The notes under the pieces were generated by a model, which was given only the letters and a program-made list of their open reading frames with translations, did no database searches and was not told the DNA's origin. Shown piece by piece: positions 56,144-64,000 of a DNA stretch of 64,000 nucleotides (position 1 is the first letter of the stretch; every line of letters starts with the position of its first letter). Made by a program: the position numbers and the translations under genes. Source of the stretch: JAGLHV01 sp023143305 [NCBI: Clostridia bacterium] (lineage in GTDB: Bacteria; CBDUZB01; JAGLHV01); contig DAOVVV010000005.1 of NCBI GenBank assembly GCA_030637025.1, positions 1-64,000 of the forward strand, in the 5' to 3' direction.

Positions 56144-58219
56144 ATGAAAATGTTTTATAAAGGGGTTTTTATTAAAAAGATGCAGTTTTTGATTATAATT
56201 ACTTGTTTAGTTTCTCAAGTATCTGCAAATTCTATTAGAAAGGATATTGTTAAATTGTTTCGGGAAGACCAATATTTAGACAGGGGGGTTATTAAAAATT
56301 TAGTTTTTGAATTAGCAGAAGGACAAGATGAGTATATAGGGGAATCTACAGAAAAATATCTTTTAAAAGATAATGAAGAAAATTTATGGCTGTTTAAAAC
56401 CTATGCTGACCCCATTCATGTAAAAAATGATATAGTTGTATACCGGTTAGCTCAATTGTTCGGGCTTAAGTTACCGGCTATATGTGAAATTGAACTGCCT
56501 ATTAACGGAGAAATAATGTATGGGTCAATTCAAAAAATAATACTTGATATTGTCCCTCTGAATAATGACTTATTGCCCGGTCAGATCGAAGATATACAAA
56601 GACACCATATTTTAGATTGGCTCGTTTCTAATTATGATGCGGGAAAGGATGAGTTTTTTATACAAAAAAAAACAGGGAAGATCATAGCTATAGATAAAGA
56701 TGATGCCTTTTCCAAAGAGAAGTGCTTTTCTCCGGGTGAAGACCCATGGGGAGATTTATATTATAAGAAATTCTGGGAAAACTATACCCGAGGGAAGATA
56801 AGGGTCGATTTTACAAGAAGTTTTGAATTGATAAATCATATTCAAAATATTGATAATAATTTACTGGAAGATATATTGAAAAATTCATTCGGTGAAATAC
56901 TATTACCCTATTGGGTAAACAGGAGAATAGATTCAATAATTTCAAAAAAAGAAAATCTTAAAGTTGATTTTGAAAAATTTTATCGGAAACTAGCAAAGAA
57001 AAAAGGAGAAAAATTTTATAATTCATTTAAAAGAAAAACAGACAATTATTCAGATGTGGTTTTAAAAAACTTAAGAAAAACAGTTTCCCAAAAAAGACTT
57101 CATTTTAAACAATTAAGGGACAAAAATCGTCCTAAACAGAAAAACATTGAAGTGATTTCTTCAATGAAAGCGTGGTATATGGTAGACGAATTGGGATATC
57201 CCCGCTTTGGTCAATTTCTTTTACTATCCGATAAAATACTGCAGGATCTCAGAAATTTGAGAGAGAATGTCTTAACGGTTAATGAAAAATTAGCTATAAG
57301 TTTTTATATTGTACAAATTAATCAGATGCGAAAAGAAAAAAATTGGCAAGCAGTGGGTAAAGAATTTCCAAAAAGAATAACTATTAATTCCAGGCGTATG
57401 GAGATATCACAGGTAGAATGTAGTTTAAGAGTTTATTCCGGCTCGGACAGAAAACCGGTTAGCGAATATAAGGATAAAGCAGAAAAACATCCACATAATC
57501 TTTTAGCCCATTTAAATTATATTCAGGTTCCTATGGATGATCCGGATAAAAAAAAGCTCCTGGAAGTGTATAAACGAAAATTAAAGCAGGAACCCGGTAA
57601 TTTGATATACCAGCTTGTTTATGCTATTCTGGCTGACGATACTAAGTACCTTAAAAAAATGGATAATAAATTTGCCTGGAAATATCTCGTATTGGGTTGT
57701 TTAAGAGACGATGAAGAAGAATATAAAAAAGTTTTTGCATTAAAGGGTAATGATAAAGTAGCTGTTTATTGGGCACATATACTACTCGGGGGATTTTTCC
57801 AGCATAATAGTAAAAAAATAAGATTTGGTAAGGGATTTAATATAGAAAAAGTAATTACAAGTTATAACAAAGCACTTGAAATTGTTCCTGATTCTCCGGA
57901 GGCACATTTGCATCTTGGGTCCCTTTATTTAATTAAAAAGCTTCCTGAAAAGGCATTGAAAGAATTTAAAAAAATAGAGAAATTACTGCCTCAATATGCA
58001 AAGCAACATTTTCATTTGGATAAAATAAAAGAAAAGGACTTATACGGAAGTAAGAAAGAGTATTTGGAAGCAATAAGAATGAATACTTTAAGCGGGGAAC
58101 ATCATTATGTATTAGGTTTAGCCTATGCGGTAAAGGGACAAAATGGATTAGCGAAAAAACATTTCAATCAAGCAATAAAATTCGGATATAAAGTCGATAT
58201 TAATTTCAATGAGACTTAG
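56144..58219 (+). CDS. Exported kinase-like/TPR protein (array member 10)
   Basis: The 691-residue protein has a signal peptide that ends QVSA (residue 28). Motifs: WLFK Lys85, YRLAQLFGLKLP, YGSIQ, SNYD Asp165 with Glu170 at +5, AIDKD Asp184. AGAGGGG precedes ATG 56144; ATG 56150 two codons later is equally well placed. Its kinase-like part groups with no single neighbour, while its last 70 codons are nearly identical in DNA to the next gene, which has the Asn-type loop. The stop codon and the last residues (NET) are supplied by the family 2 repeat that begins at 58209, so the original C terminus was probably replaced when the repeat inserted. Confidence 0.65.
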   Translation: MKMFYKGVFIKKMQFLIIITCLVSQVSANSIRKDIVKLFREDQYLDRGVIKNLVFELAEGQDEYIGESTEKYLLKDNEENLWLFKTYADPIHVKNDIVVYRLAQLFGLKLPAICEIELPINGEIMYGSIQKIILDIVPLNNDLLPGQIEDIQRHHILDWLVSNYDAGKDEFFIQKKTGKIIAIDKDDAFSKEKCFSPGEDPWGDLYYKKFWENYTRGKIRVDFTRSFELINHIQNIDNNLLEDILKNSFGEILLPYWVNRRIDSIISKKENLKVDFEKFYRKLAKKKGEKFYNSFKRKTDNYSDVVLKNLRKTVSQKRLHFKQLRDKNRPKQKNIEVISSMKAWYMVDELGYPRFGQFLLLSDKILQDLRNLRENVLTVNEKLAISFYIVQINQMRKEKNWQAVGKEFPKRITINSRRMEISQVECSLRVYSGSDRKPVSEYKDKAEKHPHNLLAHLNYIQVPMDDPDKKKLLEVYKRKLKQEPGNLIYQLVYAILADDTKYLKKMDNKFAWKYLVLGCLRDDEEEYKKVFALKGNDKVAVYWAHILLGGFFQHNSKKIRFGKGFNIEKVITSYNKALEIVPDSPEAHLHLGSLYLIKKLPEKALKEFKKIEKLLPQYAKQHFHLDKIKEKDLYGSKKEYLEAIRMNTLSGEHHYVLGLAYAVKGQNGLAKKHFNQAIKFGYKVDINFNET

Positions 58220-58336
58220 AGTTTTTGTCAGCATAGCTGACAAAAACTCTGTAGTCGAATTGATCCTGAGGCTCCCTTATAGGGAGGCGAAAGGTATAGT
58301 GTTTAAGTCCCTGCAGCTTGCTGAGGGGTAGTTGAT
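58209..58336. repeat. Intergenic repeat, family 2, copy C with long hairpin
   Basis: It starts at CAATGAGACTTAGAG, inside the last codons of the upstream gene. AGAGTTTTTGTCAGC (58218-58232) pairs perfectly over 15 bases with 58236-58250, leaving a 3-base loop. GTAGTCGAATTGATCCTGAG follows, as at 40395, and the element ends with CCCTGCAGCTTGCTGAGGGG, itself an imperfect hairpin, and TAGTTGATTT. The hairpin could act as a transcription terminator or RNA stabiliser between array genes, but no T-tract follows its 3' arm. Confidence 0.7.
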
Positions 58337-58375
58337 TTGGTCAATAGTTAAAAAAGATGTTTACGGAGATTTACT

Positions 58376-60469
58376 TTGGGAATAATTGGTAGGATAATAC
58401 TTTTTCTGATAAAGGGAATGCTTATAGCTGTTTGTTTTAGTGGGCGTATTTATGCCCGTGATACCATTGATAAAATTGTTAATCTTATGGAGGAAAATCA
58501 AAGATTAGACCGGGAAATTATTAAGTTAATGAGGTTTGAATTATCCAACGAGGTGAAAAATACACCGAAACTTATGCTAAAAGATAATTATAACCGTTTG
58601 TGGATGTTTAAATTTTATAAATCATCTGTTCCTGTGAATAATTCAATAGCAGCATATCAAACAGCTTCTTTGTGCGGAGTTCAAACTCCCTGTATTTATG
58701 AAGTTATGCTTCCTTTTAATGGCAAATTGGTTTATGGTTCAATTCAGAGCTTTGTAAATGATGCCCGCACAATTAGTAGTATATATCCATGGATGTTATC
58801 AAAAAAACAGATTAAAATAATGCAACGGTGTCAGGTTTTTGATTATTTTATTTGTAACCCGGATATTGGAGGAGATAATTTTCTCATAAAATTAGATAAA
58901 CGGGGGAGTTATCTTTCAGATATAAAAAAAGGAGATATTATCGCAGTGGATAAAGATACTTCTTTTTATAAAATATTCAATTCTCCTTATGATGGTATAT
59001 GGAATGATAATGATCCCTACTACAAGCGGATATGGGAAGCTTATACAGAAGAAAAAATAGATGTTGATTTTTCAGGAAGTTTTCAATTAATAGATTATAT
59101 TCAGCAGATTGATGCGGAAAGAATAGAGGATTTATTAAGGCCTTTTTTTCGCGGACGGGAAACATTTTTAAAAGAGGTAATTTCCCGCAAAGATAAATTG
59201 AGGAGTACCTTTGAGAAATTTTATCAGGACCTGGCAAATAAAAGAGGAGAACATTTTCAATCTCAAATAGTAAATAAAGAAGAATATGCACGAATTGTTT
59301 TAAAGAAAATAAAGAAAATTGTTTCACAGAAAAAGAAACGGTTTAAATATTTACAATCCGAATCTAAAGAAAAGCAAAAAAACATTGAAATAATATTTCA
59401 TCGGGAAGGATTTAATAAAGCAGAAGGGTTAGAGAATGTTTTAAGAAAAGATATCGATATTAAAGCACGCAAGGTTTTGGAAGAACTTAAAATGTTAAGG
59501 AAAAACAGTTTAAATCTTTATGAGAAATTGGCTCTTAGCTTATATATTTATGAGGTTGAGAATGTTTTGAGGAGAAGGCCCCTTGAGTTTTTTCTTAATA
59601 ACCATCCGCTAGAGAAGATTGATAAAGATGCTAATAATATCAATGTGGCTTTTTGGGAATATACTTTCAGAACTTTTTATGGATTATCCCGCCGGATACA
59701 CGGGAAGATTTTAAAAGATTTTGATTATCATTCACAGGATATTTTAAAGCATTTGAATTTTATTCAAAGTCCGGTGTACTGGAATGAAAGGAAAATAATT
59801 TTTACAGAATATGAAAAACAAATAGGACATAATTCCGTACTTAAATTTATTGGAGGGATGCTTTTTAATAAGATAGAATATTTAAAGAAAATAAAAGGTG
59901 ATTTTGAATGGAAATATTTGGGAAAAGGGATGATTTACTGGTTATACGAAGAAAGGGATAAAGCAATGCAGGAATATAAAAAAGCAATAACATTGAGCGA
60001 GGATAAGACAATTAAATTTTTCGGATATAGATTGCTTGGGTTTATTAATGAATATAATTATAAAGGAGTTCGTTTTGGCAGGGGATTTAATATAGATGAA
60101 GCAATTGCCAATTATAAAAAAGCTCTTGAGATAAAACCGGGTTCAGTGGAAGCATACCTTAATCTGGGGAGTCTTTATTTAATAAAAAGTGTTCCTGAAG
60201 AGGCTTTGAGGCAATTTAAAGAAATAGAAAGATTAGTACCTCAATATGCAAGAGAACATTTTCATTTGGATAAAATAAAAGAAAAGAATTTGTATGAAAG
60301 TAAAGAAAAGTATTTAGAAGCAATAAGAATGAATACTTTGAGCGGGGAACATCATTATGTATTAGGTTTAGCCTATGCGGTAAAGAGGCAAAGCGAATTA
60401 GCAAAAAAACATTTTGGTCAGGCAAGAAAATTTGGTTATGAAACCCATGTGGGCATAAATGGAAAGTAA
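58376..60469 (+). CDS. Exported kinase-like/TPR protein with Asn-type catalytic loop (array member 11)
   Basis: The 697-residue protein starts at TTG 58376 with GGAG 7 bases upstream; no better ATG fits the signal peptide, which ends RIYA (residue 27). Motifs: LWMFK Lys79, YQTASLCGVQTP, YGSIQ, DYFICNPD with Asp163, Asn168 at +5 (GGDNFLI) and AVDKD Asp192. The D-x4-N layout is the canonical PI3K-type catalytic loop, so this is one of the likeliest active enzymes. A 12-residue insert (KRGSYLSDIKKG) lies between loop and IDKD, found only here and in the next gene. The TPR tail ends MNTLSGEHHYVLGLAY. Confidence 0.7.
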   Translation: MGIIGRIILFLIKGMLIAVCFSGRIYARDTIDKIVNLMEENQRLDREIIKLMRFELSNEVKNTPKLMLKDNYNRLWMFKFYKSSVPVNNSIAAYQTASLCGVQTPCIYEVMLPFNGKLVYGSIQSFVNDARTISSIYPWMLSKKQIKIMQRCQVFDYFICNPDIGGDNFLIKLDKRGSYLSDIKKGDIIAVDKDTSFYKIFNSPYDGIWNDNDPYYKRIWEAYTEEKIDVDFSGSFQLIDYIQQIDAERIEDLLRPFFRGRETFLKEVISRKDKLRSTFEKFYQDLANKRGEHFQSQIVNKEEYARIVLKKIKKIVSQKKKRFKYLQSESKEKQKNIEIIFHREGFNKAEGLENVLRKDIDIKARKVLEELKMLRKNSLNLYEKLALSLYIYEVENVLRRRPLEFFLNNHPLEKIDKDANNINVAFWEYTFRTFYGLSRRIHGKILKDFDYHSQDILKHLNFIQSPVYWNERKIIFTEYEKQIGHNSVLKFIGGMLFNKIEYLKKIKGDFEWKYLGKGMIYWLYEERDKAMQEYKKAITLSEDKTIKFFGYRLLGFINEYNYKGVRFGRGFNIDEAIANYKKALEIKPGSVEAYLNLGSLYLIKSVPEEALRQFKEIERLVPQYAREHFHLDKIKEKNLYESKEKYLEAIRMNTLSGEHHYVLGLAYAVKRQSELAKKHFGQARKFGYETHVGINGK

Positions 60470-60486
60470 TTGGTGGTACTAATTTA

Positions 60487-62568
60487 GTGAAAATAAAAAA
60501 AACATTATTTTTAATACCGGTTATATTTGGAATAATTTATTTTATTTTGAATATAAACGCGGATAATACGATTGACAGGATTATAAAATTTGCGAATGAA
60601 AATCAAAGATTGGATAAAGAAGTTATTAAATTAATGAAATTTAAGTTATCCAAACAGATAAAAAATGTACATAAAATTATTTTAAAAGATGAAGGAAATC
60701 ACTTATGGTTATTTAAAAGTTATAAGTCTTCCAATTCGGTAAATGAGTCTATAGCAGTGTATCAATTAGCTTGTTTATTGGGAATAAATGTTCCTCCCAT
60801 TTATGAAGTCACACTTCCTATCAATGGGAAGATGGTTTATGGTTCAATCCAGAGGTTTATTGATAATGCAGGGATAGTTAGTTATGTTGTCCCCGGAGAA
60901 TTAACAAAAAAACAAATTAAGGATCTGCAACTCCACCAGATTTTAGACTATTATGTTTGTAATCCTGATGTTGGCGGGGATAATTATCTGGTAAAATTGA
61001 AAGGCGGGGATGATTTTCTTTGGGATATAAAAGAAGAAGATATTATAGGGGTGGACAAGGATGATTCTTTCTATAATATATTGAATAGCCCTTATGATAT
61101 CTGGAATGATAATGATCCCTACTATTGCCGTTTTTGGAATGCTTATATAAAAAAAGAGGTAGACATTAATTTTAACGTTGGGTTTCAATTGATAGATTAC
61201 ATTCATAGTCTTGATATAAAAGAAATAGAACAATTACTAAATCCTTTTTTTTATGGCCGGGAAGAATTGTTGAAAGCAGTACTTTTAGCCAGGGGTGAAT
61301 TAAGAGTTGACTTTGAAAAATTTTACCGGGGAGTAGCAAGTAAAAGGGGACTGCGTTTCCGGTTCCGGAGGAATAAGAAGGGTGCGGAAAAATATGCACA
61401 GTTTGTTTTAGAAAAAATGGATAAAATTATTTCCAAAAAAAAGGAATGGCTCAGATATTTAGAAGCTAATCCGGATAAAAAACAAAAAAACATCGAAGTA
61501 ATATTTCACCGGGAGGGATTTGATAAGATAAGAGCATTAGAGTATGTTTCCGGAAACAATATGGTTGTTAGCGCAAGTAAAGTTTTAAACGAACTTAAAA
61601 TGGCAAGAAGTAATAGTCCGAGTCTTTATGAGAAGTTTGCCCTGAGTTTATATATTTATGAGGTAGAAGATATTTTAAGAGAAAGACCTCTTGAGTGTTT
61701 TCTTAAAGAGCCGATAGAAAATATTGCTATGGATCCCGATGATATCGATATTTGTTCCTGGGAGTACAGCCTTCGAACTTTTTATAAATTACCCCGTCGA
61801 ATATCCTGTAAAACTTTAAAAAAAATTGATTATCATTCATGCGATATTTTAAAACATTTAAGTTTTATCCAGTGTCCAATAGATTGGGATGAACGAAAAA
61901 TTATTTTTGACGAATATAAAAAACAAATTGGTTATAATTCGCTGGTTAAGTTTATTGGAGGGATGCTTTTTAATGAAATAACGTACTTTGAAAAAATAGA
62001 TAATTATTTTCCCTGGAAATACTTAGGGAAAGGGATGCTTTATTGGTTGCGTGAGGAGTGGAATGAATCGGTCAGTGAATATCAAAAAGCAATAAAATTA
62101 CATAACGATAAAACAATTAATTTTCTTGGATATCGGATGCTTGGGTTTATTAAGGAGCATAATTCTAAAAGAGTTCGTTTTGGTGAAGGATTTGGTGTAG
62201 AAGAAGCAATTGCCAATTATAGAGAAGCATTGGCAATTAATCCCTGTTCGGTAGAAGTGCAGCTTAATTTAGCAAGTCTATATTTAATTAAGCAATTACC
62301 TCGGAAAGCATTGGAATCGTTTAAAGCAGTGCAAAAATTAGATTTTAAATATGCAGAAGAAAATTTTCATTTTAAAAACATCAAAAAAATGTCTGAATAT
62401 AAAAGCCGGCAGGAATATTCGGAAGCGGTACGGGTGAATACTTTGAGCGGGGAACATCACTATCTGTTAGGGTTGGCCTGTGCAGTAAAAAAACAGAATA
62501 AGCTGGCAAAAAAATATTTTAATCAAGCAAGAGAATTTGGATATAAAGTCGATGTACATTTGAAATGA
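60487..62568 (+). CDS. Exported kinase-like/TPR protein with Asn-type catalytic loop (array member 12)
   Basis: The 693-residue protein is the tandem sister of its upstream neighbour. Start is GTG 60487; GGTGG lies 8 bases upstream. Signal peptide ends NINA (residue 25). Motifs: WLFK Lys77, YQLACLLGINVP, YGSIQ, CNPD Asp161, Asn166 at +5 (GGDNYLV), GVDKD Asp190, with the same insert between the last two. Both genes share VIFHREGF in the middle region where the other members have ISS.EAW, a marker of this subtype. The tail departs from its sister (VNTLSGEHHYLLGLACAVKK). It is followed 46 bases later by a GT39-type gene. Confidence 0.7.
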   Translation: MKIKKTLFLIPVIFGIIYFILNINADNTIDRIIKFANENQRLDKEVIKLMKFKLSKQIKNVHKIILKDEGNHLWLFKSYKSSNSVNESIAVYQLACLLGINVPPIYEVTLPINGKMVYGSIQRFIDNAGIVSYVVPGELTKKQIKDLQLHQILDYYVCNPDVGGDNYLVKLKGGDDFLWDIKEEDIIGVDKDDSFYNILNSPYDIWNDNDPYYCRFWNAYIKKEVDINFNVGFQLIDYIHSLDIKEIEQLLNPFFYGREELLKAVLLARGELRVDFEKFYRGVASKRGLRFRFRRNKKGAEKYAQFVLEKMDKIISKKKEWLRYLEANPDKKQKNIEVIFHREGFDKIRALEYVSGNNMVVSASKVLNELKMARSNSPSLYEKFALSLYIYEVEDILRERPLECFLKEPIENIAMDPDDIDICSWEYSLRTFYKLPRRISCKTLKKIDYHSCDILKHLSFIQCPIDWDERKIIFDEYKKQIGYNSLVKFIGGMLFNEITYFEKIDNYFPWKYLGKGMLYWLREEWNESVSEYQKAIKLHNDKTINFLGYRMLGFIKEHNSKRVRFGEGFGVEEAIANYREALAINPCSVEVQLNLASLYLIKQLPRKALESFKAVQKLDFKYAEENFHFKNIKKMSEYKSRQEYSEAVRVNTLSGEHHYLLGLACAVKKQNKLAKKYFNQAREFGYKVDVHLK

Positions 62569-62614
62569 AAAGAAGTAAATAACGAGCGGTCGTTTGGTAT
62601 GCCAGGGGAGGATA

Positions 62615-64000
62615 ATGTTTAATTCTATAAAGGGTATTTCAAATAAAAAATACTTATTGTTGATACTAATGATATATACGATATTATCCGGATTATTGTT
62701 AAATACCGACTTACCCATAGTTGATGAAGAACCCTATTATTTTCTGCTATCTCAATCTATTATTTCCGGAGAAGGGTATAGAAATGTATTTTATCCGGAC
62801 AATCCGGTTAACGTGGAATATCCTCCTTTGTATCCGTTATTTATATCACTGATTTTGTTTGTTTCACCTTATGCTATTTTGGGATTACGGATACTTTCCT
62901 TTTTTTTCGGAGCGGGTTCTTTGATTGTTTTTTACTTTTTTGTTTTTTCTGAGTTACCGGGTCCGGGAGGTATTAAGAACCGGAAATTAACCCGGAATTG
63001 TTTTTTTGTATTGTTATTATTTATTACTATAAATCCTTTATTTTTATCTTATTCGGTCAGGATACTAGCGGAAAAATGTTATTTGTTTTTTTCTTTAATA
63101 ACGGTTTTTATGCTGGAGAAGTATATTACCCGGGATAATTCGAATAAATTATATTTAGGGATAGGAACAATTAGTTTGATTTTTGCTTTTTATACAAAGA
63201 CGCTGGGATTGTCCCTGGTGCTGGCGGTGGGATTATATTTTTTTATTAAAAGGAAATATAGAGATATTCTATTAATAGGAAGTGTATTCGGTCTTTCTGT
63301 TTTACCCTGGATAGTCAGAAATATATTGGTATCAGGTGTTCCTTCTGAATATGTAGGCTCTATTATATCAGGGCATAAGGTTTATTCAGTAAATATTTTC
63401 CAATTAATTTTGTTCAATATTATACACTATGGACAATCTATTAAATATGTCTTTTTCCCGGGTTGTTTTTTATCTAAATTAATATGGTATTTTCCGTCTT
63501 TGTTTTCTTTGATGAATATAGAAGACTATTTCAATTTCCCTTTTCCCGGAATGTGTTCTGTGTTCATGGGAGGGATATTAGTATTTGGTTTTTATTTAGA
63601 TACCCGTAATAAATTTTCTTTGATGACAGCTTATACATTGTTTTTTTTCTCGATGCTTTTATTGTGTCCTCCGGACTTTTTTTTAAGGGATGGTAATAAA
63701 TATCTTTATCAAATATTGCCTTTTTTATCGTATTATTTCATAAGTGGATTTTTTGGGATTGGCCGAAAAATAAATTTTTTACATTTTATTGCAAAAAAAA
63801 TAATTGTAGGGATTTTTATATTGATTTTAATAATTCCTAACTTAATTTGCGATTTTTATTTAATAAGAGGGAATATTAACTGCCTGGCAAATACTAAAAA
63901 ATTATCCAAAGAAGAAAAAATAGATTATTATGCTCCGTGGTTTAATGTATATTTTATGACTGCTTCCTGGGTGAAAGAGAAGTTGCCTTTAGATGCTTGT
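62615..64000 (+). CDS. GT39-type glycosyltransferase, 3' truncated by window edge
   Basis: The frame is open for 462 codons to the last base. ATG 62615 has AGGGGAG 4 bases upstream. The start MFNSIKGISNKKYLLLIL, first loop LPIVDEEPYYFLL and EYPPLYPLFISL, and repeated membrane helices place it with the GT39-TPR paralogues at 8608-32580. Near the end FMTASWVKEKLPLDA matches the soluble segment that precedes the TPR domain in its sisters, so a TPR tail is expected just outside the window. The acidic pair Asp-Glu-Glu in the first loop is the probable catalytic region. Confidence 0.8.
   Translation, partial: MFNSIKGISNKKYLLLILMIYTILSGLLLNTDLPIVDEEPYYFLLSQSIISGEGYRNVFYPDNPVNVEYPPLYPLFISLILFVSPYAILGLRILSFFFGAGSLIVFYFFVFSELPGPGGIKNRKLTRNCFFVLLLFITINPLFLSYSVRILAEKCYLFFSLITVFMLEKYITRDNSNKLYLGIGTISLIFAFYTKTLGLSLVLAVGLYFFIKRKYRDILLIGSVFGLSVLPWIVRNILVSGVPSEYVGSIISGHKVYSVNIFQLILFNIIHYGQSIKYVFFPGCFLSKLIWYFPSLFSLMNIEDYFNFPFPGMCSVFMGGILVFGFYLDTRNKFSLMTAYTLFFFSMLLLCPPDFFLRDGNKYLYQILPFLSYYFISGFFGIGRKINFLHFIAKKIIVGIFILILIIPNLICDFYLIRGNINCLANTKKLSKEEKIDYYAPWFNVYFMTASWVKEKLPLDAC

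Noticed and set aside
34862-62568. HipA-type toxin-antitoxin loci
   Set aside because: The catalytic motifs recall HipA, but there is no HipB-like partner, the proteins have signal peptides and TPR tails, and they are about 700 residues long.
34862-62568. CRISPR-like or satellite repetition
   Set aside because: The repetition comes from paralogous coding sequences about 2 kb long and from TPR codon patterns; there are no short direct repeats with unique spacers.

Overview
This is an AT-rich bacterial window (about one third GC by eye, standard code, ATG/GTG/TTG starts). All 34 genes I accept lie on the + strand. No rRNA, tRNA, CRISPR array, phage gene or transposase was seen. Envelope-glycan genes, strings of large TPR-tailed membrane glycosyltransferases, many paralogues and short palindromic intergenic repeats recall candidate-phylum genomes such as Omnitrophota. 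That placement is an impression; there is no phylogenetic marker gene here.

Layout. (1) 1-12.2 kb: the 3' part of a kinase-like/TPR gene, a TPR-tailed GT39-type glycosyltransferase, an amidotransferase of the asparagine synthase family, a GT2 glycosyltransferase, a toroid/heparinase-like protein, a second GT39-TPR protein and a GT9 heptosyltransferase-like protein. (2) 12.3-27.2 kb: three more GT39-TPR proteins, a GT39 protein without TPRs, a CDP-paratose-2-epimerase-like SDR and another GT2 enzyme. Among them lies a compact set of two radical SAM enzymes, a class-IV aminotransferase and a UbiA-type prenyltransferase. (3) 27.2-34.9 kb: an intergenic repeat, a tandem pair of exported transglutaminase-like proteins, a B12-radical SAM enzyme and another GT39-TPR protein. 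(4) 34.9-62.6 kb: twelve consecutive intact genes of one paralogous family, plus one decayed copy. (5) 62.6 kb to the end: the start of another GT39-type gene.

The striking part is region 4. Each protein has a Sec signal peptide with Ala (once Gly) at the cleavage site. A domain follows whose ordered motifs match the PI3/4-kinase/HipA-like kinase fold: W-L-F-K, then a helix with LAQLLG, then YGSIQ, then DWL..N.D....(N/H/E)FLI, then IDKD..F. A helical middle and a C-terminal TPR block ending in a conserved MNTLSG-HHY segment complete the protein. A thirteenth member, cut by the window edge, opens the window. The sixth position of the catalytic loop is Asn in three members, His in four modules and Glu in most others. 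Two modules have also lost the catalytic Asp. The array therefore seems to mix possible active kinases with possible pseudokinases. One gene is a fusion of two modules, and several copies share nearly identical 3' ends over divergent 5' parts, a sign of gene conversion.

How the parts may fit together (inference): the GT39, GT2, GT9 and sugar-nucleotide genes suggest glycan assembly on lipid carriers or exported proteins. The exported kinase-like proteins are physically interleaved with the GT39-TPR genes, once with a 4-base overlap, so both may act on the same extracytoplasmic glycoconjugate or glycoprotein.
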